Source: Ignavibacteriales bacterium
GTDB lineage: Bacteria > Bacteroidota > Ignavibacteria > Ignavibacteriales > Ignavibacteriaceae
Length of the DNA stretch: 64,000 nucleotides
Assembly (NCBI GenBank): GCA_016714125.1
Contig: JADJNX010000006.1
Span: forward strand, 62,001-126,000
Direction: 5' to 3'
The notes under the pieces were generated by a model that made no database searches, was not told the DNA's origin, and worked only from the letters and a program-made list of their open reading frames with translations. The translations under genes were made by a program, and so were the position numbers. Within the stretch, counting starts at the first letter, position 1; the number at the start of each line of letters is the position of its first letter. This document shows positions 19,024-29,959 of the stretch, one piece after another.

Positions 19024-20286
19024 TTATTCAACCTCAATGAGGTGGGTTAGAAGTCCGTCTCTCAATTTTGGTTCAAACCATGTTGATTTAGGGGGCATCA
19101 CTTCGCCGGCGTCTGAAATCTTCATCAGATCTTCGACGGTAACGGGATAAAGTGAAAAAGCCACACCAAACTTGCCTGAAGTTGTTAGTTTTTCAAGCTC
19201 TGCGGTTCCTCTTATTCCACCAATGAAGTCAATTCTTTTACTTGTGCGTTGATCGTCGATCCCAAGAATTGGTTCAAGGAGGAAATTCTGAAGGATGCTC
19301 ACATCAAGTGTATCACCAACAGAGGTTGCACCTTTCAGTTTGCCATTTTCATAATGTTCCGGTTTTAATTTAAGTCCATACCATTTGTCCTCAAGTAACA
19401 TGCTAAATTCACCTTTTTGTGAGGGGGAAGCATTGGCATTTTCTGTCAGTTCAAAATTTTCTTTGATTTTGGAGAAAAATTGATCTTTGGTGTTGTTGTT
19501 CAGGTCGATGATAACTCTGTTGTAAGGGAGAATTTTAAGCTCTTCAGCAGGGAAGAGCACAGCGACAAAATAGTTATAATCTTCCGATCCTCTGTGTGCA
19601 GGATTGTTTTCTTTGGCAACTCCTCTGGCTCTTGAGGCGGAAGCTGCACGGTGGTGACCATCGGCAATATAGAGATTTTTAACTTTTCTCACTTCTTCAA
19701 CAATCGACTCGTTCAGATCCAAAGGAATCTGCCAGACTTCATGTTTGATTCCATCAGGGGCAGTAAAAGCATAAAGTGGTTCAACAGATGACATAACTGC
19801 AGTTGTTAGGGCAGAGATGCTTTTTACACCTTTATAAGTAAGAAAAACAATACCGGTCTGGGCACCTGTGGTGATGATATGGTTTGTCCGGTCGTCTTCT
19901 TTCACTTTTCGGGTTTTTTCATGTTTCAGAATGATATTATTGTCATAGTCATCCACAGAAAAAGTGGCTGCGATGCCTGTCTGGCTTCTTCCATCCATCG
20001 TTAAACGATAGAGGTAAAATGATGCATCCTCTTCTTCGAGAAGTGGGGCATTTTTGGCAATTGTTTCCAGATTGGCTTTAGCCTTGGCATAAATTTCCGT
20101 TGAATACGGGTCCTGAGAATTTGGAAATTCAAGTTCAGAACGGGTAATTCTCAAAAAACTGAATGGATTGTTTTCTGCTAAATGTCTTGCTTCGTCGGTA
20201 CTTACAACATCGTAAGGAACACTTGCAACCTGCTCGGCAACTGCTTTTGCGGGTCGTAGTGCTCTGAATGGTCTTATGACCGCCAT
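19024..20286 (-). CDS. DUF1015 family protein
   Basis: 420 residues. The N-terminus 'IRPFRALRPAKAVAEQVASVPYDVV' and the central 'LYIADGHHRAASA' (a His/Asp/Gly-rich loop, possibly catalytic or metal-binding) are the hallmarks of DUF1015, earlier called the SpoOJ-like or HTH-associated family. These proteins are widely linked to serine synthesis genes; biochemical role is not established. It lies upstream of serC and probably shares its transcript. No signal peptide or membrane segments are seen. Confidence 0.9.
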   Translation of the reverse strand: MAVIRPFRALRPAKAVAEQVASVPYDVVSTDEARHLAENNPFSFLRITRSELEFPNSQDPYSTEIYAKAKANLETIAKNAPLLEEEDASFYLYRLTMDGRSQTGIAATFSVDDYDNNIILKHEKTRKVKEDDRTNHIITTGAQTGIVFLTYKGVKSISALTTAVMSSVEPLYAFTAPDGIKHEVWQIPLDLNESIVEEVRKVKNLYIADGHHRAASASRARGVAKENNPAHRGSEDYNYFVAVLFPAEELKILPYNRVIIDLNNNTKDQFFSKIKENFELTENANASPSQKGEFSMLLEDKWYGLKLKPEHYENGKLKGATSVGDTLDVSILQNFLLEPILGIDDQRTSKRIDFIGGIRGTAELEKLTTSGKFGVAFSLYPVTVEDLMKISDAGEVMPPKSTWFEPKLRDGLLTHLIEVE

Positions 20287-20442
20287 CTCGTCTAACTCCT
20301 TAAAAAAATATATTAATGGAACTTCTAAATAACAAAAATTAGAGGAAATAGAATAATTTTATAAAAGAGATTCCATCAAATTTGAATTCGAAGTTTTGTC
20401 TTCTTTGCCTCTATGACCCGATTTCAGTTCGAGCAAGTCAAA

Positions 20443-22490
20443 TCAATCAATCCCGGTTGCCTTAATCAAGTTTATATCTCCTCCGCCATAAAATGTGTTA
20501 TTGTTTACAAAGAAAAGCTGGAAGATCGAAAAAGTATGGGTGAATGGCTGCCAGGTTTTCCCGCCGTCTTTTGTACGATAGATATACCAGGGCATATATG
20601 GAGTTGGATCAGATAATACAATCCATCCGTTCAATCTGTCTTGAAATCCAAGGAAATTAGCCAGGGAATTAGGTGCATTTACAATGTTAGGGCTCCAGGT
20701 TTTGCCTCCGTCGGTAGTATTCCAAACGCATCTTAGAGAATCATTCAAGTCTGAATAACACCATCCATAAAGGGAATCAACAAAGGATAAATGTTGGAAA
20801 TTTGAGATTTTCTGTGAGGAAGAGTACTCTGTCCATGTTTCTCCCGCATCTGTTGTTTTCTTTATAAAATAATTTATTTGGATGGGAGTGGAGTCATTCA
20901 AAAATGTTGAACCGGAAACCCAACCTGTTTTTTCATTTAAGAAAACAATGTCTGAGAGATATGTATCAAAACCAAAAGTGCTTACATCTTCAAAGTATTT
21001 TCCTGAGTCGTTTTCTGATCTTAACACACTTCCGTCACCCAGAATAGAAAAGCATAAATTCTCTTTTGGAAAGACAGATTTAATCGGTGAATAATCCGAT
21101 TTTAATACCACTTTTATAGCAATTGGCGGGATGTCCTCATTTTTTGTAAACTGTAACAAATCATCAACCGAGCTTACTCTAATCCATGATTTCCCCCCAT
21201 CATCAGTATGGAATACTGAAATCCCGGTTGTTTCATTATTCCCGAGAACTATTCCTTTTTTTGAATCATAAAATTTAATAAAATTAATTTCAACGCCTTT
21301 TGCTTCTTTACATTTTTCCCATGAAACACCACCATCAGTTGTTTTAATAATTGCCTCTCTACCTCCAGCAAATCCTGTTTTTTCATCAATGAAGTGGAGT
21401 GCAGTGAAGTTATAATCCACACCTTTGGTAATCTGTTCAAAAGATTTTCCACCATTTATTGTCCGAAAAACAGAAGGGATATGTGTAGTTGATTGTGGCA
21501 AAACTATTCCGATATTTTTATTGAAAAACTTAAATTTGCCAACGCCGTGTTGAGAGTTTAGTGTTGAAATTTCCCATGTTGCTCCTCCGTTAGATGTCTT
21601 CAACAATTCAGAAGCATAGCCGGTCTCTGAATCGTAAAATCTAATAACCCATCCATTCATTTTGTCAATAAAATGAATAGAACCATCTCTCATTACGCTT
21701 TTTGGTATTGTTGAAGAAGGTAAACTTAATTTTTCCCATTTCTTGCCACCATCAATAGTTTTAAATACTGCACAATTCGAAGAAATACTTGCTTTGTCTT
21801 GCATATCGGTCAATACCCAGCCACACTTGTCATCAATGAAACCTGACAATTGGGGATAGATGTTTAGATCGTTAAAAGCATCCATCTTCTGCTAGGTCTT
21901 GCCTCCATCTTCAGTGCGTAACATCATGCCACTTCCACAAATTATCCCGAACTTTGTGGTAATAAATCTGATTTCGGTTGGATCAAAGTCAAATTTAGCG
22001 TTTATTAATTCCCAGGAATTCCCGCCGTTTTTTGTTCCCCAAATTTGATAAACCGCTTCATCTTCTTTTGAAAGCAGATTTGAATAACCTGAAACAAATC
22101 CATTTTTGCCATCAATGAAATTAACCGAGAAGATATTTTTTTAACTCTCCGACCACTCCTTTATTCCATGTTTTTCCTCCATCAAGAGTGGAAAAAAGAA
22201 GGCTGTCCCTTGAGAGAGAACCAGGCGGTATTTTTGTCAACGCCGGTTATTATGATAACCCAACTGTCGCCACCTGACTTTACTGTTTCCCATGTCTTTC
22301 CGGCATCGACGGTTCTTAATACTCCGCCAAAAGTGGTGGAAGCCCAGGCTGTAGAATTGTCACCGACAGAAATGTCATTCATTACATTTGGTGATGGGGA
22401 AGGGAAAAGCGTCTCCACTTTGCCTTGTGAAAAGGTAAAATTTGTAAGTGATATGAAAACAACAAAAAATATTTTTATGTTTTGGAACAT
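20443..22490 (-). pseudogene. Exported YCF48/BNR-repeat protein, disrupted by two indels and one in-frame stop
   Basis: A signal peptide starts at 22490 ('IKIFFVVFISLTNFTFSQ'), followed by repeated 'T.DGGKTW' units typical of YCF48-like propellers. The frame breaks at A6 22192-22197 (one extra base) and T7 22136-22142 (one extra base). At 21892-21894 a TAG stands exactly where each neighbouring repeat has the Trp of 'DGGKTW', so a TGG codon has become TAG. After that the frame is open to 20443. The product lacks a type IX sorting domain. Two homopolymer indels plus one clean nonsense change make true decay possible, but read errors could also explain the indels. The surrounding genes suggest no operon. 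Confidence 0.7.
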
Positions 22491-22744
22491 ACTAATACCT
22501 CGGATTGGACCTGTTTAAGAAAGTTATATATAAAAACCGAAATATATTAAAAATCAACCTTGATATTTTCATCCAGTTAGCAAAAAATTATAAGATTGTT
22601 GAGAGGTACGCTGTGAGTTTATAGTGGCTTTTGCTAAATAATCCTCTTTGTTTCTGTTACCTTGACATAAATTGAAAGCAGATTCTCACCGGAGTTTATT
22701 AATCCCCGATTCCTTTTTAAGATCGACGATGGATAGTTATGTGA
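22491..22744. other. Intergenic region with no recognised feature
   Basis: This AT-rich stretch lies just upstream of the BNR gene on the left and runs into the repeat block on the right. I see no open reading frame, tRNA or hairpin of note. Confidence 0.5.
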
Positions 22745-22910
22745 ATGAGACGTGCCGAAGGCCTCCCTTTGGGAGATTTTCGCCGAAGGGGGAGAGTAAC
22801 AAAGAAACCACGGATTTTCACAGATTTCCACGGATATTTTTTTAATGATAGGGTGAGGAGTGGTAATCGTCCCGATTGCAGTCAGGGAAAATCTCTACCT
22901 GCAACTTATT
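22745..22910 (+). repeat. Interspersed repeat block, copy 2
   Basis: It contains GACGTGCCGAAGGC-TCCCTTTGGG (near 22,750-22,774), the unit ACCACGGATTTTCACAGAT-TTCCACGGAT (near 22,806-22,832), and GAGTGGTAATCGTCCCGATTGC (near 22,858-22,880). All three recur at 7.8 kb and/or 53.2-53.4 kb. Between this block and the dioxygenase gene at 23,117 lies a CCGACATTAATGTCGG palindrome (about 22,950-22,966) and nothing else I can name. Confidence 0.65.
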
Positions 22911-23116
22911 GAAAATTAATAAGTTAAGTCTGAAAATAGGTATGTTCCCGACATTAATGTCGGGAACTCAACAGCATGATTTTTGGGCACCTTCATACTC
23001 TTAAGCTAAATTAAAAAATATACTTATGTTCGAGATTTCAAAACATCGATGTCCCCCCCTTTTGAACCTTTCCGAATAAATAGATGCTATAACATGTAAT
23101 AAAACCCCAGGAGAAG

Positions 23117-23944
23117 ATGAACTTAAATGATATCAAAAACATAAATAAAACACAGGATTCCACAGACAAGATGCCTGTGTTGTTTGTTGGACATGGGAGC
23201 CCAATGAATGCTATTGAAGAGAATGAATTCTCTGCGGGATGGCGGGAGCAAGGGGAGACACTACCAAAGCCATCGATAATTTTATGTGTGTCGGCACATT
23301 GGGAGACGGACGGTACTTTTGTGACTGCAGTTCCAAAGCCGGAGACGATTCATGATTTTTACGGTTTCTCAAAGGAATTGTTTGCTGTTCAATATCCAGC
23401 TCCGGGAAGTCCCGGGATGGCGAAAGAAATCAGTGATGAGATCAAATCAACTGATATTGGACTGGACGAAAAGTGGGGTCTCGATCACGGTGCATGGAGT
23501 GTGATAAAACATATGTACCCAAATGCTGATATTCCTGTGGTTCAATTTAGTATCGACAGAAGAAAAGACCCCAATTATCATTTTAAGCTTGCGAAAGAAC
23601 TTTCGTTTCTGCGCAGGAAAGGGGTGTTAATAGTCGGGAGTGGGAACATGATCCATAATCTGCGGGTGATAGCATGGGATAAAATGAATGAAAGTGAATA
23701 TGGGTATGAATGGGCACACCAAGCAAATTTTAAGCTCAAAAATATTATTAACAATGGTGACTTCAAAGAATTAATGGACTATTCCAATCAAGGCAAGGCG
23801 ATGGAATTGGCAGTTCCTACTCCCGAACATTTTATTCCTCTTGTTTATACACTGGGTTTGAAGGAGGAGAAAGATGAGATAGCCTGGTTTAATGACAAAC
23901 TTGTTCTTGGTTCCATCTCAATGTCTTCGTTGTTGATTGGTTAA
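23117..23944 (+). CDS. ygiD: LigB-type extradiol dioxygenase, YgiD-like
   Basis: 275 residues. The class III extradiol ring-cleavage fold is shown by 'FVGHGSPMNAI' (first metal His), 'SAHWETDGTFV' and 'DHGAWSVIKHM', with 'GSGNMIHNLR' near the C-terminal third. The family includes E. coli YgiD, a 4,5-DOPA-extradiol dioxygenase, but many members act on other catechols. No leader or membrane segment is present. A purine-rich AGGAGAAG precedes the ATG at good spacing. It stands alone, so no pathway context is available. Confidence 0.9.
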   Translation: MNLNDIKNINKTQDSTDKMPVLFVGHGSPMNAIEENEFSAGWREQGETLPKPSIILCVSAHWETDGTFVTAVPKPETIHDFYGFSKELFAVQYPAPGSPGMAKEISDEIKSTDIGLDEKWGLDHGAWSVIKHMYPNADIPVVQFSIDRRKDPNYHFKLAKELSFLRRKGVLIVGSGNMIHNLRVIAWDKMNESEYGYEWAHQANFKLKNIINNGDFKELMDYSNQGKAMELAVPTPEHFIPLVYTLGLKEEKDEIAWFNDKLVLGSISMSSLLIG

Positions 23945-24057
23945 TATCGAAGAGATAATCAATGATCGGGTGTTGAAGAGGGCCGGGCAAGTAAAATTTC
24001 AAGACCGCGAATGAGGTTAAAGTCAGGGCAAAAATTTAAAAGATTGTGACTGTTTCT

Positions 24058-25497
24058 TCAGTTGTCTAAGTTTTTGTTGGGGAGGGTAAAAAAGAAAGTG
24101 CTGCCAATACCTGGTTTACTTTCCACTCTTAATGTACCTTTATGCTTTTCGACAGCCTGTTTGCAAAACCGCAGACCAAGACCGGTACCTTTTTCATTTT
24201 TTGTGCCCTGAGTTGAGGTGTGGAAATCAGGTTTTAAAGAGGTTTGCAGCCAGATCGGAATCCATTCCGATACCATTGTCACTCACAACAATTTCAGCCA
24301 TATCTCCTTTTTGTGATGCGGTTATTTTAACCCACCCTCCGATGGGTGTGAATTTGATAGAATTGGCAACAAGATTTCTACTCAGGGTTCTCAAGAATCT
24401 GGGGTCAGCGAACACTTCAAAATCACCCTCGACATCACAACTAAGCTCTATTTTTTTATCCTGAGCAACAGCTGAAACAGAGTCAAATACTTTCATCATT
24501 TCTTCATAAAGAAGTAGTTTCTCAGGGTTAAATCCTAATTGATTGGATTGTATTCCGGACCAGTCAAGCAGGTCAGTCAACAATTCATATTGTTTATGAA
24601 GAGCAATATTTAACTGTTTGCTGAACTTGATAATTTCGTCTTTGCTAAGGCTTTCAATCTCGTCTGATAACAACTCTGAAAGGTTAAGAAAGATATTGAA
24701 CGGACTCCGCAAATCGTGAGCAAGCACAGAAAAGTACCTGTCCTTTGATTGAATTGAGTCTTCTAATCCATCCAAATGTGATCGAAGTTTCTGCTCGGTT
24801 TCTTTTCTTGAAGTGATGTCTCGTCCAATCCCCAAAAGGAGAGTGACTGCACCTTGTCTATCCAGGAATGGTGAGGCATTACTTGCATGCCACCTTATAG
24901 ATCCATCTTTTCGAAATATTCTGTATTCAACAGCAGTTGTGTTCTTTTTAAGATTAAAGACTTGATCAACATATTCCCAACATTTGCCAAAATCTTCCGG
25001 CAGGACATATTTTGTAAATGAGGTACCAATTACCTCTTCAGGTTCGTGCCCTAGTAACTTCTTCCAGGTTGGTGCTACATAAGTAAATTCCCCATTTCTG
25101 TTCAGAGTATAGATTACATCGTCAACATTTTCGACCAGAGTTCGGAATCTTTCTTCACTCTCTCTAAGTTTTTCTTGTTGCTCGATCCTTTCGCTAATTT
25201 CATTCTGAAGCTCAGCAGTCTTTTCTTCCACAAGCTCTTAAGATATTTCCCGTTGAGACTCCCAACGAGAGTGTAAAAATTTTGATTGTCAAGGGAATCA
25301 GCCTTTTCCAGACCGAGAATCTCAGAACGCAAGGTTAACTCAACAAATTTGATTCCCGGGACGGACTGTATGGCAGATGACACAAAATCACCCAGGTTTA
25401 TAGCTTTGTCAAAAACCTGAAGAGTACTTTGTGCCGCAAGTAGCCGATTGAGGACCATTATCTCCCGGCGCTCGTCGATATTAGCCTCCATCATCAC
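24058..25497 (-). CDS. PAS-domain histidine kinase (two frameshifts), paired with a MEDS protein
   Basis: About 480 residues after repair. The N-terminal segment is a short helical domain with no known name, followed by a coiled coil and a PAS domain ('EERFRTLVENVDDVIYTLNRNGEF' to 'GIGRDITSRK'). A HisKA domain has 'FSVLAHDLRSPFNIFLNL' and an HATPase domain has 'NLVANSIKFTPIGG', 'DNGIGM' and 'GTGLGLRFCKQAV'. The frame breaks near 25,238 (one missing base) and at T4 24,232-24,235 (one extra base); repair gives 'NLFKPDFHTSTQGT'. It lacks membrane segments and lies 61 bases after the MEDS-domain gene, so cytoplasmic sensing through the MEDS protein is likely. No receiver gene is adjacent. Confidence 0.82.
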
Positions 25498-25558
25498 TCA
25501 CCCCCCCAAGGGGATCCGGGAGGTTTTCGTTTTTTAACCTCACCTCTGTAAATTATAA

Positions 25559-26191
25559 TCATTTTTGTTTACCGAGAAATTCATCGGGAGTTTCGTAATA
25601 AGGATTCTGTACAATCATTCCTTTAACGATCATATAAGGGTGAACTTTAAGAACACCGAGAATGGTTGCACCGTTAAATCTGGTGGCATCATACTGGCAC
25701 ATAACAGTTAAAGGATGATCGATCAGTACATTATTGATTCTTGACTCATATTCGAGCAGTCGCTCAGAGCCGTGTAGTCCCTGCAAAGCCCAGGACATTT
25801 CTCCGGATCCACGACAACCATGAAAACCTGCCTCTTTGGCGCTATGATAGATCGTCTCGAGCTTGGAAAGCATTACGTCAGGTTCAAAAATTCCATCGGG
25901 TGTGTATATTTCAAACGCGGTTGCGAGTTGGAGTTGCTCGGGTTTATGAAGATCACCAATCTGAACATTGTAATCTTTAAGCCACTCGGTGACATCGAGG
26001 GGTTTGGGTTGGTCGGCAAAGTATAGTACTTTTTCAAATGAACTTAGGCCACTTTGCACGAAATTTTGAATTATCTCTTTTCTCTCTTCCTCATTGTTGT
26101 AGATCAGGCAGATGTGCAAACCGCCGGGGGAAGTGAGTTTTGCGAAGCCAAGATCGACTTCAGAGTTGATCCATGACACTTTATACCTCAA
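25559..26191 (-). CDS. MEDS-domain sensory protein
   Basis: 210 residues. 'GGLHICLIYNNEEERKEIIQNFV' and 'FEKVLYFADQP', then 'FEPDVMLSKLETIYHSAKEAGF', 'GEMSWALQG' and 'YESRINNVL' match the MEDS sensory domain (known from methanogen and methylotroph regulators such as DcmR). It covers almost the whole protein with no DNA-binding part. The likely start is TTG 26,191, which is imperfect; no ATG fits the frame near it. The domain is proposed to bind a small hydrophobic or C1-type ligand. It precedes a PAS histidine kinase by 61 bases, so the two probably form one sensing unit. Confidence 0.8.
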   Translation of the reverse strand: MRYKVSWINSEVDLGFAKLTSPGGLHICLIYNNEEERKEIIQNFVQSGLSSFEKVLYFADQPKPLDVTEWLKDYNVQIGDLHKPEQLQLATAFEIYTPDGIFEPDVMLSKLETIYHSAKEAGFHGCRGSGEMSWALQGLHGSERLLEYESRINNVLIDHPLTVMCQYDATRFNGATILGVLKVHPYMIVKGMIVQNPYYETPDEFLGKQK

Positions 26192-26523
26192 ATTAAGTTT
26201 TTCAAGCTTAAAAAAGGTCCTTTTTTAATCTTGTCAATTGAATGGACCCGATCGCAAAGAATCTCCTTTAAATCGTGGGTTTAACATAATCAATATTTTA
26301 TAGAAATCAAATAAATTAATGAATATTTTACGGATGTGTGATATTTGGGACAAGAGGGAGGTGAGCCGGCCCACAATTGTAGTGAATAAAAAGAATCTCC
26401 GGAGTAAAAAGCGAACTTTTGGAACTCTTTGTTAAATTTTTTCTTTTAAATATATGCATAAACCCGACCGTAAATCATTTATTAATTTTTTAGCGCTATT
26501 CTGTTTGTTGTATCAGTGTCAGG
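26192..26523. other. Divergent intergenic region, possible lost N-terminus at its right end
   Basis: The region is AT-rich and lies between the divergent MEDS and MBL genes. An ATG at 26,454 opens a short frame of about 28 residues with a hydrophobic core ('NFLALFCLLY') that would make a lipoprotein or signal peptide for the MBL gene if one or two indels lie near 26,505. I see no promoter or hairpin that I would name. Confidence 0.35.
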
Positions 26524-27546
26524 ATGTCAATCTTGGATGACTTCAATCGTGACACGATGACGATGAGAGTGGATTCGCTGCGTGTTATCAAACCCGGATG
26601 GGTTGGGAACCCGGTGGATGAAGATGGGAAGTTTGTAAATCATGAATTTCCGGCGGATCAGGACTATAACAGCTTTTTCCTTTGGCAGGCGAGTGGGAAT
26701 CCACAAAAAGAGGAGAAGAAGAAGGATACTTTCCGATTAAAGACTGTGAATGCGTCCGAATTTTTGAAGAGCAAGGAAGAGGGAATTGTTTTAGTTGGAC
26801 ACGCCTCATTTTTGATTCGTATCGGCGGTAAACTGATAATTACCGATCCACAACTCACCTCCCCTTCGATGTGGACCAAGAGATATACCACACTTCCATT
26901 TAAAATTGAAGAGTTGACAGGAATTGATTACATTTTCCTCTCCCACGATCATTTTGACCACATGGATGAAGAGAGTCTAAAACATATTTATCAACAAAAT
27001 CCAAATGTAATAATCCTGACCGGTTTGAGGACAACTCCAATTTTGCAAGAGTGGATGCCGGGTGTAAGAGTGGTGGAGGCAGGGTGGTATCAGGAATATC
27101 AACCCGGGACTGAGTCTATATCGGTGACATTTTTACCTTCAAGACACTGGAGCCGAAGAGGACTGTTTGATCAAAATCTCCGACTTTGGGGATCTTTTTT
27201 GATCAAAAGTAAAGATATTAAAATCTATTTTGGTGGGGATTCCGGTTTTGGAAGTCATTTTGAAGAAGTTTACAATCTCTTTGGTGAAGTGGATTATGCA
27301 ATGATCGGGATAGGAGCATACAAACCCCGTTGGTTTATGCACCAAAATCATACTTCTCCATTGGAGGCACTGCGTGCAGCAAGGCTTATGAGAACAAAAA
27401 ATTTAATCCCTATGCATTACGGAACGTTTGCGATGGGTGACGAACCTCTTGGCGATCCACAAAGAACTGTGAAGAGGGAATATGCCAAGAGAAACTATAA
27501 GTTTAAGCTCATTCTCCCAAATCCCGGGGAAAAGATCACATTTTAA
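26524..27546 (+). CDS. MBL-fold metallohydrolase, possibly a lipoprotein
   Basis: 340 residues. The metal site 'SHDHFDHMD' (HxHxDH) and later 'PSRHWSRRG', 'GGDSGFG' and 'PMHYGTF' fit the UlaG/NAPE-PLD-like branch of the metallo-beta-lactamase family. In this branch, members cleave phosphoester or lactone bonds; the substrate is not known here. The start at ATG 26,524 gives no signal peptide, but a short upstream frame at 26,454 resembles one and could be joined by indels. If so, the enzyme would face the periplasm. It stands alone. Confidence 0.82.
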   Translation: MSILDDFNRDTMTMRVDSLRVIKPGWVGNPVDEDGKFVNHEFPADQDYNSFFLWQASGNPQKEEKKKDTFRLKTVNASEFLKSKEEGIVLVGHASFLIRIGGKLIITDPQLTSPSMWTKRYTTLPFKIEELTGIDYIFLSHDHFDHMDEESLKHIYQQNPNVIILTGLRTTPILQEWMPGVRVVEAGWYQEYQPGTESISVTFLPSRHWSRRGLFDQNLRLWGSFLIKSKDIKIYFGGDSGFGSHFEEVYNLFGEVDYAMIGIGAYKPRWFMHQNHTSPLEALRAARLMRTKNLIPMHYGTFAMGDEPLGDPQRTVKREYAKRNYKFKLILPNPGEKITF

Positions 27547-27763
27547 TGAGAAAAAAGTAAAAAAAAGTTTAAAATGTTGATTTATCGTTTGTTTTTCAAT
27601 TTTTATACGTACATTGGGTATTCAAAATCATATTTTTAGTTAGAAGCAGAAGATTTCCCCCGTATTGTCGAACTTACACTACACCCATTGTTTTATCGTG
27701 AAGTCAGCCCTCTCCTAAGAAGCTTTCCACTGGAATTAGTAGAATAACTCTCATCGAAGAATC

Positions 27764-29950
27764 ATGAATATACCAAATCAAATTACACAAGAGCTCGGCT
27801 TACGCAAAGATCAGGTAAATTCTGTCCTAAATCTTCTTGCAGAAGGTTCCACTATTCCATTTATAGCCCGCTACCGCAAGGAACAGACGGGAGGATTGGA
27901 TGAAGACCAGCTTCGTACTATTGAAGACCGCCTTTCTTACCTCAATATGCTTGAGGAGAGAAAAGCTGTTTTTCTACACAGTATTGATGAGCAGGGTAAA
28001 CTTACCGATGAACTCAAATCGAAAATTGTAAACAGTTTAAGACTTCAGGAAGTTGAAGATCTTTACCTCCCCTACAAACCGAAGAGAAAAACCAGAGGAA
28101 CAGTAGCTAAAGCCAAAGGGCTTGAGCCACTTGCACTTCATCTGCTCGAAAATTACAACGATACTACAACTCTTGAAGAACTCGCTTCTGCATATATAAA
28201 TGTGGACCTGGGTGTTCTTACTGTTGAAGATGCCATCAAAGGCGCCAGCGACATCATCGCCGAGATGATAAGCGACAACGCAGATGTTAGAAAAACGGTT
28301 CGTGAGTATGTTTCAAATGAAGCACTCATTAAAACTGAAAAATCTTCTGATGCCCCCGAGTTGAGTGAAAAAAATCTGAAATTAAGGGCAAAAGGGGAGC
28401 AGGATGTTTACAGAACCTACTATGATTTTCAAATTGATATTAGTAAAATAAAACCCTATCAGATAATGGCTCTTGAGAGAGGTGAGAGGGAGAAATTCCT
28501 CAAAATTCATTTTACAGTTGAGCCAACAGCAGCACATTCCAAGATCAATGAAAGCTTTTTTAGCGATAAAAAAGGAAGTTTTGATGAATTTTTCGCAACT
28601 GTTGTGGAAGATTCTTTCAAACGATTGATTTTCCCTTCTATTGACAGGGAAGTAAGGAATGAACTGGTTTATGAAGCCGGTCTGCATGCAATTGAAGTTT
28701 TTGCAGAGAATTTGCACAATGTTTTGCTTCAGCCACCCCTTCTCGATAGAGTTATAATGGGACTTGATCCCGGATTTGCTTCCGGAACAAAAGTTGCCAT
28801 TATCGATGTGACAGGAAAGTATATTGATGGTGTTACCATCTATCCTCATCCTCCACAGAATCGTATAGCAGAAGCCGAAAAAGTGGTTGTCGCTCTTATC
28901 AACAAATATAAAGTTGATGTAGTGGCAATTGGAAACGGAACAGCAAGCCGTGAAACCGAGACTTTTGTCTCGAACTTATTAAAAGAATTCACTTGAAGCC
29001 AAATATATAATTGTTAACGAAGCGGGAGCTTCGGTATATTCTGCTTCTGAAGTGGCAAAAAAGAATTCCCCGATCTCGAAGCTTCACAAAGAGGCAACAT
29101 TTCAATAGCAAGAAGATTACTTGATCCTTTATCGGAACTTGTAAAAATCGACCCCAAATCAATTGGTGTTGGTCAGTATCAACACGATGTTGATCAAAAA
29201 CTTCTTGCCAAAAAACTTGATGATGTTGTTGTAAGCTGCGTGAACTATGTCGGAGTGGATTTAAACACAGCCTCCTCTTCACTATTAACTTATGTTTCAG
29301 GTCTAAACAAAAGACTTGCCGACTCAATAGTGAAACACAGAGAGAGCAAAGGAAAATTTAAAAGAAGAAGTGAGCTTTTGGGCGTTCGTGGTGTTGGCGA
29401 AAAGGTGTACGAACAGTGTGCCGGTTTCCTCAAGATCCCGGATGGCGATGAGCCACTTGACAGCACATTTATCCACCCTGAATCTTATGAGACAACTAAC
29501 AAGTTGCTCGATATGGTGAACATAAAACCGTCAGAGATAAAAGAGACAGGTGGAGCAATAAGTTTCTATATAAACAAGGTTAGCCTGAAGAAAGTAGCGT
29601 CGCAGTTAAATGTTGGCGAGATGACCCTTCAGGATATAATCGAAAACATCAAAAAACCGGGGAGAGATCCAAGAGAGGAACTACCCCCACCAATCCTTAG
29701 GAGTGATATAATGAAGATGGAAGATCTTAGACCAGGCATGAAAGTAAAAGGAACCGTTAGAAACGTTGTAGATTTCGGTGCATTCATCGATATCGGCGTA
29801 AAACAAGACGGTTTACTCCACATTTCAAAAATGAAACAAGGTTTCGTTAAAAATCCAAGTGAAGTTGTCGCCGCTGGTGATATACTTGAAGTAACTATTA
29901 CTGAAGTAGATCTCGACAGAAAAAGAATTTCCCTTAGCTTAGTCGACTAA
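27764..29950 (+). CDS. tex: Tex-type RNA-binding protein (two frameshifts)
   Basis: About 725 residues after repair, near the usual length of Tex. The N-terminal Tex domain ('EGSTIPFIARYRKEQTGGLDE') is followed by a YqgF-like nuclease fold ('VIMGLDPGFASGTKVAIIDVTGKY'), an HhH region ('GVDLNTASSSLLTYVSGL') and an S1 domain ('GTVRNVVDFGAFIDIGVKQDGLLH'). The frame breaks at A4 28,981-28,984 (one extra A) and A6 29,057-29,062 (one A missing). Both breaks disappear if one base is changed, giving 'ASVYSASEVAKKEFPDLE', a canonical Tex motif. Tex is a cytoplasmic nucleic-acid-binding factor affecting transcription and stress tolerance. The gene is monocistronic, starting at ATG 27,764. Confidence 0.92.
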
Positions 29951-29959
29951 AAACAGATT

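Noticed and set aside
28981..29062. Programmed frameshifting or a split Tex protein
   Set aside because: Two opposite indels within 80 bases in A-runs, with the canonical motif restored by both; no slippery site with a pseudoknot is visible.
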